Positions 1 to 8,949 of a stretch of DNA of 64,000 bases are shown here, piece after piece (within the stretch, counting starts at the first letter, position 1; the number at the start of each line of letters is the position of its first letter). Both the position numbers and the translations under genes were made by a program. Source of the stretch: Pelomonas baiyunensis (GTDB lineage: Bacteria; Pseudomonadota; Gammaproteobacteria; Burkholderiales; Burkholderiaceae_C); the NCBI RefSeq assembly GCF_043555935.1, contig NZ_JBIGIB010000002.1:806001-870000 (forward strand), in the 5' to 3' direction. The notes under the pieces are model-generated. The model was given only the letters and a program-made list of their open reading frames with translations, did not search any database and had not been told where the DNA came from.

Positions 1-1451
1 GCGGCGTTCTGCTGGGTCACTTGGTCGAGCTGGGCGATGGCGAGGTTGACCTGCGCAATGCCATCCGACTGTTCCGCCGCGGCGGTGGTGATCTCGCCCA
101 TGATGTCCTTCACCCGCTGCACCGCACTGACGAGCTCGTTCATCGTGTCGCCCGCCTCGGCCACCAAGCGGCTGCCGGCATCCACGCGCTCCACGCTGCT
201 GCCAATCAGGCTCTTGATCTCCTTGGCGGCATCCGCTGAGCGGCCCGCGAGCGAGCGCACTTCGCTGGCCACCACCGCGAACCCGCGGCCTTGCTCGCCG
301 GCCCGCGCCGCCTCCACCGCTGCATTCAGCGCGAGGATGTTGGTCTGGAACGCAATGCCGTCGATCACGCTGATGATCTCAGCGATCTTGTGCGCGCTGG
401 CGTTGATCTCGCCCATGGTGGTCACCACCTCGCGCACCACCTCGCCCCCCCGTTGAGCCACGCCCGCGGCCGATTGCGCCAGCGTGTTGGCCTGGCCGGC
501 GGCGGCCGCGGATTGCTGCACCGTGCCGGTCAACTGCTCCATGGCGCTGGCGGTTTCTTCCAGGCTGGACGCGGCCTTTTCGGTGCGGGCGCTCAGGTCC
601 TGGTTGCCGCTGGCGATTTCGTCGGATGCGGTGCCGATGGACTCCGCCGAGTCGCGGATGCTGCCGATGGTTTGTGCCAAGGTCTCCCGCATCCGCCGCA
701 GGGTCATCTGCAGCTGGCCGATCTCGTCGTTGCGCGCGGCCATGCCCGAGCCTGACCGCATGAGGTTTCCGTCCGCCACGCGCCCCGCCAGTTCGTTGGC
801 GGCAGCCAGCGGCACGGTGATGCTGCGGGTGATGAGCCACGCCGCCGCCGCCCCCAGGCCCAGCATCAACAGGCCGAACACGGCCAGCAGCGTGCGACCG
901 TCTCGGTTGGCGTCGTCGATGCGGGCGGCTGTGGTGTCGATGGACTTGCGCTGGTGGTCCAGAAACTCCTGCATGCGGGCGAGGTACACCTTGGCGCCGG
1001 GCGCGAAGACGTCCTGGAACACTTTGTCGGCGGCTTCGGGCTGGCCGTCTTTCTGCAACTTGACGATCTCGTCGCGCGAGCCGATGTACACCTTGCGTGC
1101 CGCGCTGACGGCGTCGAACAGCGCCTGTTCTTCCGGGGAGCGGATCAAGGCCTTGATGCGGTCTTGCAGTTCGCTGGACGACTTGGTGGACTGCGCCTGA
1201 TCGTCCTTGAACAACTCCACCAGCGACGCGTCGGAGCTCTTGGCGATGGCCATGGTGCGGCGCACGCCGGCGTTGATGTTGCGGCTCCAGTCGGCAATCA
1301 GCCGCTCTTTGGTCAGCGGCTCGTTCATCATTTGCCGGGTGTCGCTGGCGGTGGCCGCCAGTCGCCAGGATGCGAGGCCAATCACGCAAGCTGCGAGGAA
1401 CAGCACCAGCGCAAATCCGCCGGCCAGTCGCTTGCCGATAGAAATCTGCAT
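1..1451 (-). CDS. Methyl-accepting chemotaxis protein, 3' end beyond the left edge
   Basis: Transmembrane chemoreceptor that passes ligand signals to CheA/CheW. The ATG at 1451 opens a frame that stays open to base 1, giving 483 residues; the C-terminus is outside. Residues about 10-30 are the first membrane helix. About 30-185 are a mostly helical periplasmic segment of four-helix-bundle type. A second hydrophobic stretch at about 187-207 leads into HAMP and then the signalling coiled coil. The hairpin core reads FQTNILALNAAVEAARAG, followed by GRGFAVVASEVRSLAGRS, which is diagnostic of the family. The ligand cannot be told from the sequence. No che gene adjoins it here, and the che operon is at the other end of the window. 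Confidence 0.95.
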   Translation of the reverse strand, partial: MQISIGKRLAGGFALVLFLAACVIGLASWRLAATASDTRQMMNEPLTKERLIADWSRNINAGVRRTMAIAKSSDASLVELFKDDQAQSTKSSSELQDRIKALIRSPEEQALFDAVSAARKVYIGSRDEIVKLQKDGQPEAADKVFQDVFAPGAKVYLARMQEFLDHQRKSIDTTAARIDDANRDGRTLLAVFGLLMLGLGAAAAWLITRSITVPLAAANELAGRVADGNLMRSGSGMAARNDEIGQLQMTLRRMRETLAQTIGSIRDSAESIGTASDEIASGNQDLSARTEKAASSLEETASAMEQLTGTVQQSAAAAGQANTLAQSAAGVAQRGGEVVREVVTTMGEINASAHKIAEIISVIDGIAFQTNILALNAAVEAARAGEQGRGFAVVASEVRSLAGRSADAAKEIKSLIGSSVERVDAGSRLVAEAGDTMNELVSAVQRVKDIMGEITTAAAEQSDGIAQVNLAIAQLDQVTQQNA

Positions 1452-1592
1452 CGGGGTGTCTCCTGTCTGTGCACGCGAGGCGCACGCCAGGCAGGGCACG
1501 CCTTCAAGAGGCGATCGTAGACGGCCGCCCGCACGCCGCGCCGGCGAAAAATGGGGCATCGGTCACGCCAATGCGGCCGGCGTCGGGCCGAT

Positions 1593-2732
1593 TCAGCGCG
1601 ATGCGGCCAGCAAGTCGAGGTACTGGGCGGCGCTGGCCAGGCGCGGGTTGGTCTTGTGGCAATGGTCGGCCAGTGCGCGCTCGACGATGGCGGCATCCAG
1701 GTCGCGGTCCACGCCCATGGCATCCAAGCCTGTGGGCAGGCCCAGGCGTTGGTTCAGTGCCTGGATGGCGTGGGCCACGGCGTCTGCCGTGTGTTGAGCC
1801 AGTCCCATGGCCTGCGCCAGCCGGGCGATGCGGCCCTCTCGGCGCACGCTCTCGGCTTCAGCATTGAAGCGAATCACCGCGGGCAGGAACACGGCGTTCA
1901 GGGTGCCGTGATGCAGTCGCGGCACCAGCCCGCCCAGTGCGTGGCTGAGCGAGTGCACGGCGCCCAGGCCCTTCTGGAAGGCCATGGCGCCGTGGATGCT
2001 GGCGCACATCATGTCCATGCGCGCGTCGCGGTCCTGACCGTCCGCCGTGGCGCGCTCGATGCTTTGCCAGCCCCGGCGCAGCCCCTCCAGCGCAATGCCG
2101 TCGGCCGGCGGGTTGAAGGCGGGCGCCAGAAAGGTTTCGATGCAGTGCGCGATGGCGTCCATGCCCGTCGCGGCGGTCAGCATCGGAGGCAGGGCCAGGG
2201 TCAGTTCCGGGTCGCAGATGGCGGCCTTGGGCATCAATTCCCAGTTGTGAAAGCCGAGCTTGCGCCCGTCATCCACGATCAGGATGGCGCCGCGCGCCAC
2301 CTCGCTGCCGGTGCCCGCGGTGGTGGGCACGGCAATCACGGGCAGCACCCGCGCGCTGATGTGCGCGGCGCCGCCCTCGATGGTGGCCCAGCGCTTGAGC
2401 GGCGGCTCGTGCGTGGCCGCAATCGCCACGCCTTTGGCCAGGTCGATGCTCGAGCCCCCGCCAATGGCCACGAGGCCGTCGCAGCCTTCCGCCTGGAGCA
2501 GCGCCACCGCGTCTCGCACGGCCGCTTCGGTGGGGTTGGGCGGGGTGCGATCAAACACCACCGGCGCCGTCTCGAAGGCTTGCAGGGCCAGGTCCAACAC
2601 GCCGGCGGCGCGCACGCCCGCATCCGTCACCACCAGGGGGCGCTTCATGCCGGCCCGCTCACATTCGGCGGGCAGCAGGCGGCGGGCGCCGAAGTCGAGT
2701 TCGATGCGGGTGAGGTACAGGATCTGCGCCAT
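1593..2732 (-). CDS. Iron-containing alcohol dehydrogenase family protein
   Basis: NAD(P)-dependent oxidoreductase of the group III (iron-type) alcohol dehydrogenase fold, 379 residues, usual length for the family. The N-terminal half holds the nucleotide-binding GGGSSID motif (about residue 92) and the TTAGTGSEV loop. The C-terminal helical half holds the metal ligands: the Asp and first His in GMDAIAHCIE and further His residues in HSLSHALGG. The family includes alcohol dehydrogenases, lactaldehyde reductases and maleylacetate reductases, and the substrate is not clear from the sequence. It is divergent from the esterase at 2859 and 141 bases upstream of the chemoreceptor on the same strand. 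Confidence 0.9.
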   Translation of the reverse strand: MAQILYLTRIELDFGARRLLPAECERAGMKRPLVVTDAGVRAAGVLDLALQAFETAPVVFDRTPPNPTEAAVRDAVALLQAEGCDGLVAIGGGSSIDLAKGVAIAATHEPPLKRWATIEGGAAHISARVLPVIAVPTTAGTGSEVARGAILIVDDGRKLGFHNWELMPKAAICDPELTLALPPMLTAATGMDAIAHCIETFLAPAFNPPADGIALEGLRRGWQSIERATADGQDRDARMDMMCASIHGAMAFQKGLGAVHSLSHALGGLVPRLHHGTLNAVFLPAVIRFNAEAESVRREGRIARLAQAMGLAQHTADAVAHAIQALNQRLGLPTGLDAMGVDRDLDAAIVERALADHCHKTNPRLASAAQYLDLLAASR

Positions 2733-2836
2733 GGATTCGCTCCGGGAGTGCTGCGGCGCATGGTAGTGGGGGCGTCATGGGGGCGGCGTCGTGCAGGTGA
2801 CGCCCCTGGCGCTGGCTGCTGACGTCACCGTGCCAC

Positions 2837-2858
2837 GGCGCCTGACAATGCAGGCGCC
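2837..2858. promoter_or_regulatory. Perfect 8-bp inverted repeat touching the esterase start codon
   Basis: GGCGCCTG and CAGGCGCC are separated by ACAATG and end directly at the ATG at 2859. The -10-like hexamer GACAAT (2844-2849) lies across the loop. It could be an operator over the promoter or a hairpin at the 5' end of the message. There is no Shine-Dalgarno sequence. Confidence 0.4.
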
Positions 2859-3791
2859 ATGAGCCGAACGCCCACTCAACTCCTGACCCCGCGCATGGCG
2901 GGGGTGCTCGAACGCATCCATCGCGCCAAGCGGCCACCGTTTCACAGCCTGACGCCTCGCGAGGCGCGGTTGGCCTACCGCATGGGTGCCGAAATCCTGG
3001 ACCTGCCGCGGGCCGCCTTGCCCCGGGTGCAAGACCTGACGGTCGCCGATCGGCCGGCGCGCCTGTATGCGCCAAGCGAGGCCCGGCTGCCGGTGCTGCT
3101 GTACCTGCACGGCGGTGGATTCACCATCGGGGACCTGGAGACGCATGACAGCCTGTGCCGGCAGCTCGCGCTGCGCAGCGGTGCGGCCGTGGTAGCGCTG
3201 GACTACCGGTTGGCGCCCGAGCACCCCTTTCCGGCGGCGGTTGATGACGCCTGGGCTGCGCTGGACTGGCTGCACGCCCAGGCCCACACGCTGGGGCTGG
3301 ATGGCGATCGGCTGGCCGTGGGCGGCGACAGCGCCGGCGGCACGCTCGCGGCCACCACGGCCTTCCATGCGCGGGATCGCCAGTTGCCGCTGGCGCTGCA
3401 GTTGCTCATCACGCCGGGCACGGCCAGTGCGCCCCACAGCGCCTCGCACCGGTTCTTTGCCAACGGTTTCTTGCTGGACGCCGCAAGCATTGCCTGGTTC
3501 TTCGACCACTACCTGCCCGTGGGGCAGCGCCACGATTGGCGCTTCGCGCCGCTCGAAGCGGCAGACCACAGCCAGCTGGCACCCGCCTGTGTGGTGTTGG
3601 CCGAATGCGATCCGCTGGTGGACGAAGGCATCGCCTACGCCGACACTCTGCGCGCCGCCGGGGTGGAGGTGGAGTTGGAGCTCTACCGAGGCGTCACGCA
3701 CGATTTCATCAAGATGGGCCGCCAGATCCCGGAGGCCTTGACCGCGCTCAATGCTTGCGCCGAGGCGCTGAAGAAACATCTGAAGCCATGA
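2859..3791 (+). CDS. Alpha/beta hydrolase, hormone-sensitive-lipase-type esterase
   Basis: Carboxylester hydrolase of the bacterial HSL (family IV) group, 310 residues, with no signal peptide, so cytoplasmic. The oxyanion-hole motif HGGGF is near residue 84 and the nucleophile serine is in GDSAGG near residue 153. The acid residue lies in ECDPLVDE and the histidine in GVTHDF, completing the triad in family order. Its last codons overlap the next ATG (ATGA), so it is translationally coupled to the thioesterase-acetyltransferase fusion. The natural ester is unknown. The start is chosen by the inverted repeat and -10-like hexamer directly upstream. Confidence 0.92.
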   Translation: MSRTPTQLLTPRMAGVLERIHRAKRPPFHSLTPREARLAYRMGAEILDLPRAALPRVQDLTVADRPARLYAPSEARLPVLLYLHGGGFTIGDLETHDSLCRQLALRSGAAVVALDYRLAPEHPFPAAVDDAWAALDWLHAQAHTLGLDGDRLAVGGDSAGGTLAATTAFHARDRQLPLALQLLITPGTASAPHSASHRFFANGFLLDAASIAWFFDHYLPVGQRHDWRFAPLEAADHSQLAPACVVLAECDPLVDEGIAYADTLRAAGVEVELELYRGVTHDFIKMGRQIPEALTALNACAEALKKHLKP

Positions 3792-4645
3792 AACGCACCG
3801 ACTTCCGCCACCTCGAAACCCTGCGCGTGCGCTGGGCCGAGATCGATGCCCAGGGCATCGTGTTCAACGGCCACTACCTGACCTACCTGGACACCGCCGT
3901 GAGCGGCTACTGGCGCGCACTGGCGATTCCGTACTTCGACACCATGAAGCAACTGGGTGGCGACCTGTACGTGCGCCGCTCGGTGCTGGACTACCGTGGG
4001 TCCGCCCGTTATGACGACCGGCTGGACATCGGCATTCGCTGCCGCGAGTTCGGCACCAGCTCCATGAAGGTGGACGGCGCCGTGTTCCATGGCGACCAGT
4101 TGTTGGTGCAGGCAGAGATGGTGTACGTGTTTGCCGACCCGGTGCTGCGCTCACCGATCCCGATGCCGGAGCCGTTGCGGCGGTTGATGGGCGACTTCGA
4201 GGCCGGGCAGCCGGTGGTGGACGTCACCCTGGGCGACTGGGCCAGCTTGGGCGCCGAAGCCACGGCCATTCGCCGCGAGGTGTTTGTGGAAGAGCAGCAC
4301 ATCCCGGCCGACATGGAGTGGGACAGCGCCGACGCCACCTGCCTGCACGCCCTGGCGCGCAACCGCTTCGGCCTGGCGCTGGCCACAGGCCGGCTGCTGG
4401 AGCATGTGCCCGGCGTTGCCAAGATTGGCCGCATGGCGGTGCTGCGGCCCATGCGCGGCACGCAAATCGGCCGCCAGGTGCTGGATGCGCTGATGGCCAA
4501 GGCGCGGCAGCAGGGCTACCGCGAGGTGCTGCTTCACGCGCAGCTGTCGGCCGAGAACTTCTACCTGCGCGCTGGGTTCCAGCGCCGCGGCGAGCCCTTC
4601 GAGGAAGCCGGCATCGCCCACGTGGAGATGGTGCGCGCCCTCTGA
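3788..4645 (+). CDS. Fusion of acyl-CoA thioesterase and GNAT acetyltransferase
   Basis: Protein of 285 residues made of two enzymes. Residues 1-140 are a hot-dog thioesterase of the YbgC/4-hydroxybenzoyl-CoA type, with the conserved acid in WAEIDAQGIVFNGHYL. Residues about 145-285 are a GNAT N-acetyltransferase: VFVEEQHIP near its start, then the acetyl-CoA pyrophosphate loop RPMRGTQIG, and a C-terminal LRAGFQRRGEPF typical of the ElaA/YjdJ-like branch. It overlaps the upstream esterase by four bases. Acyl-CoA hydrolysis and acetyl transfer are family knowledge; the substrates, and why the two are joined, are not known. Both domains keep their motifs, so this does not look like a decayed fusion. 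Confidence 0.88.
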   Translation: MKRTDFRHLETLRVRWAEIDAQGIVFNGHYLTYLDTAVSGYWRALAIPYFDTMKQLGGDLYVRRSVLDYRGSARYDDRLDIGIRCREFGTSSMKVDGAVFHGDQLLVQAEMVYVFADPVLRSPIPMPEPLRRLMGDFEAGQPVVDVTLGDWASLGAEATAIRREVFVEEQHIPADMEWDSADATCLHALARNRFGLALATGRLLEHVPGVAKIGRMAVLRPMRGTQIGRQVLDALMAKARQQGYREVLLHAQLSAENFYLRAGFQRRGEPFEEAGIAHVEMVRAL

Positions 4646-4694
4646 AGGGCAGGTGAGCCAGTGGGCCAGTGAGCTGGGCGCCGACGGGCCCGTC

Positions 4695-4943
4695 TCAGCC
4701 CAGCGGCTCGAACCGCTCCACGCGCCGCTCGGTGGCCAGCCAGGGCGCCATCGCAGCCGCCACCTGCGGCTCGCGGTGTGCCCAACCGGCGGGGTAGACC
4801 TCCATCCAGGTCCAGCGCCCGAGTTCATCGGGCTCCGGGCGTTGCAGCAAATCGATCGGCGCTTCCACCCGCGCCTTGCGGAAGGCGGTGAGCGCCGCCT
4901 CGGCCTGGGCGTCGGCCACGCGGTAGTAGACGAACAGCTGCAA
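4695..4943 (-). CDS. Small DUF4936-like protein
   Basis: Protein of 82 residues starting MQLFVYYRV, with WTWMEVYP in the middle. It resembles the DUF4936 family of small betaproteobacterial proteins, whose function is unknown. There is no signal peptide or membrane segment. It starts four bases after the ygfZ stop, so both very likely share a transcript. It converges with the fusion gene that ends at 4645. Confidence 0.75.
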   Translation of the reverse strand: MQLFVYYRVADAQAEAALTAFRKARVEAPIDLLQRPEPDELGRWTWMEVYPAGWAHREPQVAAAMAPWLATERRVERFEPLG

Positions 4944-4946
4944 GGC

Positions 4947-5834
4947 TCAGTCCTGCGGCGGGATCTCGTAGGGCAGGGGCTGCAAGCGCAGCACCGGGCC
5001 TGTGGCGCTGCCCAGGTGCAGCGTGCCAGCGTCCAGCGCAGCCAGCTTCACCTCGGCAGCGAGCTGCGTGAGGCTGCCCTGCGTGGCCACTGCGGCCACG
5101 AGGCCGGCGGGTTGCTCCGGGTCAGCGCTGTGGAAGATTTCTTGGCCCAAGGCGGCCGGGGTATCGGTCTCAAACACCTGCAAGCGACGCTTGAGCGTGC
5201 CGCGGTACTGGCTGCGGGCCACGATCTCCTGGCCGGGGTAGCAGCCCTTTTTGAAGTTGACGCCGCCCAGCACTTCAAAGTTGATCATCTGGGGCACGAA
5301 GGCTTCCACCGTGGCGGCCCGCACCCAGGCCATGCCCGCGCTCACCTCGGCCCACGCCCACGCTTCGGCCGTGGCGACCGGGCCTGCCGGGGCTTCGGCG
5401 CCAGCGGGCTGCACCCGCAGGGCCCGCTGCACGGCGCCTGCAGCGGGCAGGGCGATCTGCACGGCGGTGCCGTCACGTGTCAGGCTCCAGCGCTCGGCGG
5501 CCGGGGTGTTCAGCAGGCCCAGCACCTCGAATTCGGCGCTCGCGTCGCTGAGCTTGCACTTGGCGCGCAGCACGAACATCGACAGGCGCTTCAGCGTGGC
5601 GGGCAGCGTGTCGGCGGGCAGTGCCAGCAAGATTTCGTCATCGCCGCCGCGCCACACCACGAGGCTGGCCAGCAGCCGGCCTTTGGCGGTGCAAAAGCCC
5701 GCCAGGCGGGCGTGGTCGCGGTCCAGCAGGGCGACGTCCTGGGTCAATTGGCCGTGCAGAAAACTGGCGGCGTCGGCGCCTTGGGCGCGAATCACGCCCC
5801 AGTCGTGAAGGCGGAGGTGGGAGGTTTCTGGCAT
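4947..5834 (-). CDS. ygfZ: Folate-binding Fe-S cluster assembly protein YgfZ
   Basis: Tetrahydrofolate-dependent factor that helps assemble or repair iron-sulfur enzymes; related to the glycine cleavage T-protein. It has 295 residues and is cytoplasmic. The family signature KGCYPGQEIVARSQYRG, with its essential cysteine, is near residue 195, and FLHGQLTQDV is near the N-terminus. The ATG at 5834 is preferred over an in-frame ATG at 5849. A -10-like hexamer (GATAAT on the minus strand, 5842-5847) ends seven bases before it and would overlap the longer start. It is divergent from mltG, a common arrangement in betaproteobacteria. Confidence 0.93.
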   Translation of the reverse strand: MPETSHLRLHDWGVIRAQGADAASFLHGQLTQDVALLDRDHARLAGFCTAKGRLLASLVVWRGGDDEILLALPADTLPATLKRLSMFVLRAKCKLSDASAEFEVLGLLNTPAAERWSLTRDGTAVQIALPAAGAVQRALRVQPAGAEAPAGPVATAEAWAWAEVSAGMAWVRAATVEAFVPQMINFEVLGGVNFKKGCYPGQEIVARSQYRGTLKRRLQVFETDTPAALGQEIFHSADPEQPAGLVAAVATQGSLTQLAAEVKLAALDAGTLHLGSATGPVLRLQPLPYEIPPQD

Positions 5835-5881
5835 GGGCGGAATTATCATCGGCGCCCTTTGAACGGAGCCTGGGCAAGGGC

Positions 5882-6874
5882 ATGAAATGGCTGGTGCGGG
5901 CGCTGCTCGCGGTGATCTTGGGGGCGGCCCTGGCGGCAGGCGCGGTGTGGCAGTGGCTGCAGCGTCCGCTGACGTTGGCCGCGGGCTCCGTGGAGTTGTC
6001 GGTGGAGCCCGGCATGAACCCCGCCGAGGTGGCCCGCGCCTGGGTGGCGGCGGGCGTGCAAACCGATGCCCGTTGGCTGTACCAGTGGTTCAAGTGGTCG
6101 GGCCAGTCCAAGCAGATTCGCGCCGGCAGCTACGAGGTGCACACCGGCATCACCCCGCGTGAGCTGCTCGACAAGATGGTGCGCGGTGATCAGGTACTGG
6201 AGCAACTGCGCCTGATTGAAGGCTGGAATTGGCGCCAGGTGCGCGCCGCCTTGGCGGCTGCGCCGTCGTTGAAGGCCAAGACGGCCGCGATGAGCGACGC
6301 CGACATCATGGGCGCGTTGGGCGAGCCGGGCGTGGCGCCGGAGGGCCGCTTCTTCCCCGACACGTATGCCTACAGCCGGGGTGTGAGCGACCTGACCGTG
6401 CTGAAGCGGGCGCACGCTGCCATGCGCCAGCGCCTGACCGTCGCATGGAACGGCCGGGCAGCCAGCGTGCCGCTGAAATCGCCGGATGAAGCCCTGATCC
6501 TCGCCTCCATCGTGGAGAAAGAAACCGGCGCGGCGAGCGACCGCAGCAAGGTGGCCGCAGTGTTCGTGAACCGCCTGCGGGTGGGCATGCCGCTGCAGAC
6601 CGACCCCACCGTCATCTACGGCCTGGGTGAGGGCTTCGACGGCAACCTGCGCAAGCGCGACTTGCTCACCGACACGCCGTTCAACACCTACACCCGTGGC
6701 GGCCTGCCGCCCACGCCCATCGCCATGCCCGGCGCGGCCGCGCTGCAAGCGGCCCTGCACCCGGCGCCCATCCAGGCGCTGTATTTCGTGGCGCGTGGTG
6801 ACGGCAGCAGTGAGTTCAGCAACGACCTGGCCGCGCACAATCGGGCCGTCAACAAATACATCCGCGGCAAGTGA
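5882..6874 (+). CDS. mltG: Endolytic murein transglycosylase MltG
   Basis: Inner-membrane lytic transglycosylase that cleaves nascent glycan strands and is thought to end their elongation. It has 330 residues: an N-terminal membrane helix (about 5-25), a LysM-like region, and the YceG catalytic domain. The catalytic glutamate is in ASIVEKETG near residue 206, and the later LQTDPTVIYG and GLPPTPIAMPG blocks are conserved in the family. The frame is open further upstream, but the ATG at 5882 follows AAGGGC and gives the expected membrane anchor. The stop overlaps the GTG start of tmk. Confidence 0.95.
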   Translation: MKWLVRALLAVILGAALAAGAVWQWLQRPLTLAAGSVELSVEPGMNPAEVARAWVAAGVQTDARWLYQWFKWSGQSKQIRAGSYEVHTGITPRELLDKMVRGDQVLEQLRLIEGWNWRQVRAALAAAPSLKAKTAAMSDADIMGALGEPGVAPEGRFFPDTYAYSRGVSDLTVLKRAHAAMRQRLTVAWNGRAASVPLKSPDEALILASIVEKETGAASDRSKVAAVFVNRLRVGMPLQTDPTVIYGLGEGFDGNLRKRDLLTDTPFNTYTRGGLPPTPIAMPGAAALQAALHPAPIQALYFVARGDGSSEFSNDLAAHNRAVNKYIRGK

Positions 6875-7488
6875 CCGGTCGATTCATTTCATTCGAGGGC
6901 ATCGATGGTGCCGGCAAATCCACCCACATCCAGGCGGTGGCCGATTGGTTTCGTGCGCGCGGCGCCGACGTTCAGCTCAGCCGTGAGCCCGGGGGCACAC
7001 CGCTGGCAGAGGCGCTGCGCGCGTTGGTGCTGCAGTCGCCAATGGGGTCGCTGACCGAGGTGCTGCTGATGTTCGCTGGCCGGCGCGACCACGTGGAAAC
7101 CGTCATCCGCCCGGCGCTCGCCGCGAACAAGACGTTGCTGTGTGATCGGTTCACCGACGCCAGCTTTGCCTACCAGGGCGGCGGGCGGGGTTTGCCGCTC
7201 AGCGTGCTCAACCCGTTGGCGGACTGGGTTCAAGAGGGCACCGAGCCTGAGCTGACGCTGTGGTTCGACCTGCCCTCGGAGCAGGCCGCCGCCCGCCGGG
7301 CAGGCGCCCGCGAGGCCGACCGCATCGAGCAGCAAGACCTGGACTTCTTCGAGCGTGTGCGCACGGCTTATGCGCAGCGCGCGGCGGCAGCCCCAGATCG
7401 CGTCGTGCGCATCGACGCCACCGGCACCGTGGAAGCCGTGCGCGAACAGGTGCTGGCCGTGCTGGCCCGCCGCTACCCCGCATGCTGA
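6871..7488 (+). CDS. tmk: Thymidylate kinase
   Basis: Phosphorylates dTMP to dTDP for DNA synthesis. It has 205 residues, normal length. The P-loop FEGIDGAGKSTH is at residues 8-19, the DR-x motif is in CDRFTDASFAYQGGGRGL, and a lid region with arginines follows (AARRAGAREADRIE). The start is GTG within GTGA, which overlaps the mltG stop. The end overlaps holB by seven bases. This is the second gene of an operon that continues through holB, pilZ and tatD. Confidence 0.96.
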   Translation: MTGRFISFEGIDGAGKSTHIQAVADWFRARGADVQLSREPGGTPLAEALRALVLQSPMGSLTEVLLMFAGRRDHVETVIRPALAANKTLLCDRFTDASFAYQGGGRGLPLSVLNPLADWVQEGTEPELTLWFDLPSEQAAARRAGAREADRIEQQDLDFFERVRTAYAQRAAAAPDRVVRIDATGTVEAVREQVLAVLARRYPAC

Positions 7489-8489
7489 ACGCCGATCTGC
7501 CATGGCTGCAGGGCCCGTTGGCGGACGCCTTGGCCCGGGCGCGGTCGCACGCGCTGCTGGTGCAGGGCCCGGCCGGCGTGGGGCAGTTGGAACTGGCGGT
7601 GAAGCTCGCGCAAAGCTGGCTGTGCGAGGACCGCGCCGCCCAGGCGCCCGCCTGTAGCGCCTGCGCCAGCTGCAAACTGTTTGCCAGTGGCACCCACCCG
7701 GACTTCCAACTGCTGCTGCCGGAAGCCCTGGACGCCAAGGCCCGCGAGTCGCTGGGCCTGCCGTTCGAGGAGCCGGAGGCGCCCAAGGCCGGCAAAGCCA
7801 AGCCCAGCCGTGAGATCAAAGTGGAAGCGGTGCGGGGGCTGCTGTCCTTCGCGCAGGCCACCTCGGCGCGCGGCCGCGCCAAGGTGGTGGTCATCTTCCC
7901 CGCCGAGGCGCTGAACGGCGTGGCGGCGAATGCGCTGCTCAAGACCTTGGAGGAGCCGGCCGGCCTGCTGCGGTTCGTGCTGGCCAGCCATGACAGCGCG
8001 GGCTTGCTGCCCACCATTCGCAGCCGCTGCCAGCCCTTGCCGCTGGGCTTGCCTGATCGCGCCGCGGCGCTGGCCTGGTTGGCGGCGCAGGGCGTGGCCG
8101 ATGGTGCAGGCTTGTTGGACGCCACGGGCGGCCGCCCACAGCAGGCGCTGGACTGGTTTCAGGCCGGATTGACCGACGCCGCGTGGCAGGCACTGCCCAA
8201 GCGGATGGCCCGGGGGGAAGTGGCCGCGCTGACCGACTGGGCGCCGCCCCGCGTGATCGACGCGCTGCAGCGCCTGTGCCACGACCTCGTGCGACGCAGC
8301 CATGGGCAATCGGGGCAGTTTTTCAGCACCGCAGCCTTGCCAGCGGTGAAGCGCGCCGCACCCTTGTTGGCCTGGGACGCCGAGCTGCGCCGGGCCTCCC
8401 GCCACGCCGACCACCCGCTTAACGCCAGCTTGTGGATCGAGGCGTTGGTGGCGCAGGCGCGCGGCGCCATCACGGCGGCTGCGCGCTGA
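7482..8489 (+). CDS. holB: DNA polymerase III subunit delta'
   Basis: Clamp-loader subunit of the replicative polymerase, 335 residues. It has the AAA+ fold with a degenerate P-loop (GPAGVGQLELA in place of GKT/S), as expected because delta' does not hydrolyse ATP. A zinc-binding cysteine cluster (CEDRAAQAPACSACASC) starts near residue 48. The SRC sensor motif is in PTIRSRCQPL, and ALLKTLEEP is also conserved. Translation probably couples to tmk through the seven-base overlap. Confidence 0.94.
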   Translation: MLNADLPWLQGPLADALARARSHALLVQGPAGVGQLELAVKLAQSWLCEDRAAQAPACSACASCKLFASGTHPDFQLLLPEALDAKARESLGLPFEEPEAPKAGKAKPSREIKVEAVRGLLSFAQATSARGRAKVVVIFPAEALNGVAANALLKTLEEPAGLLRFVLASHDSAGLLPTIRSRCQPLPLGLPDRAAALAWLAAQGVADGAGLLDATGGRPQQALDWFQAGLTDAAWQALPKRMARGEVAALTDWAPPRVIDALQRLCHDLVRRSHGQSGQFFSTAALPAVKRAAPLLAWDAELRRASRHADHPLNASLWIEALVAQARGAITAAAR

Positions 8490-8502
8490 ATACACTCCGG
8501 GC

Positions 8503-8949
8503 ATGAGCGACGCGAACTCCAAGGCCGGCCCCTCCACCCAGTTCCAGCCCAGCCAGATGGGCGGAGCGCTCCCGCTGCCCACCGTGGGCGGTCAGGGGGC
8601 GGCCTCGGCGGCGCGCCCGACGGTGATTCAGCTGGTGTTCAAGGAAAAGTCGGCGCTGTACGCGGCCTACATCCCGGCCTTCACCGATGGGGGCCTCTTC
8701 GTACCCACGCCGCGTGAATACAAGCTCGGCGAAGACATCTACCTGCTGCTGGCGCTGCCGGAGGACAACCAGCGCTACCCGGTGGCCGGCAAGGTGGCAT
8801 GGCTCACGCCGGCGAATGCCTCGGGCGGCCGCACCCAAGGCGTGGGCGTGCGCTTTCCCAGCGACGAGAAAACACGGCTGATCCGCGTTCGCATTGAAGA
8901 AATCCTGGGCACGGCGGTCTCATCAAGCAAGCCCACCCAAACGCTCTGA
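8503..8949 (+). CDS. PilZ domain protein
   Basis: Protein of 148 residues with a PilZ-type beta-barrel from about residue 38 onward (VIQLVFKEKSALYAAYIP, then DGGLFVPTPREYKLGEDI and GVGVRFP). The first 35 residues are low-complexity and probably disordered. The R-x3-R/D-x-S/T-x2-G c-di-GMP motifs are not complete, as is typical of the type IV pilus PilZ protein found between holB and tatD. That suggests a pilus assembly role without nucleotide binding (inference). A TACACT hexamer at 8491-8496 ends six bases before the ATG, so the gene may also have its own leaderless transcript. Confidence 0.9.
   Translation: MSDANSKAGPSTQFQPSQMGGALPLPTVGGQGAASAARPTVIQLVFKEKSALYAAYIPAFTDGGLFVPTPREYKLGEDIYLLLALPEDNQRYPVAGKVAWLTPANASGGRTQGVGVRFPSDEKTRLIRVRIEEILGTAVSSSKPTQTL

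Noticed and set aside
7482..8489. Degenerate P-loop in the clamp-loader subunit as a possible broken gene
   Set aside because: delta' subunits normally lack a working P-loop; all other family features are intact.
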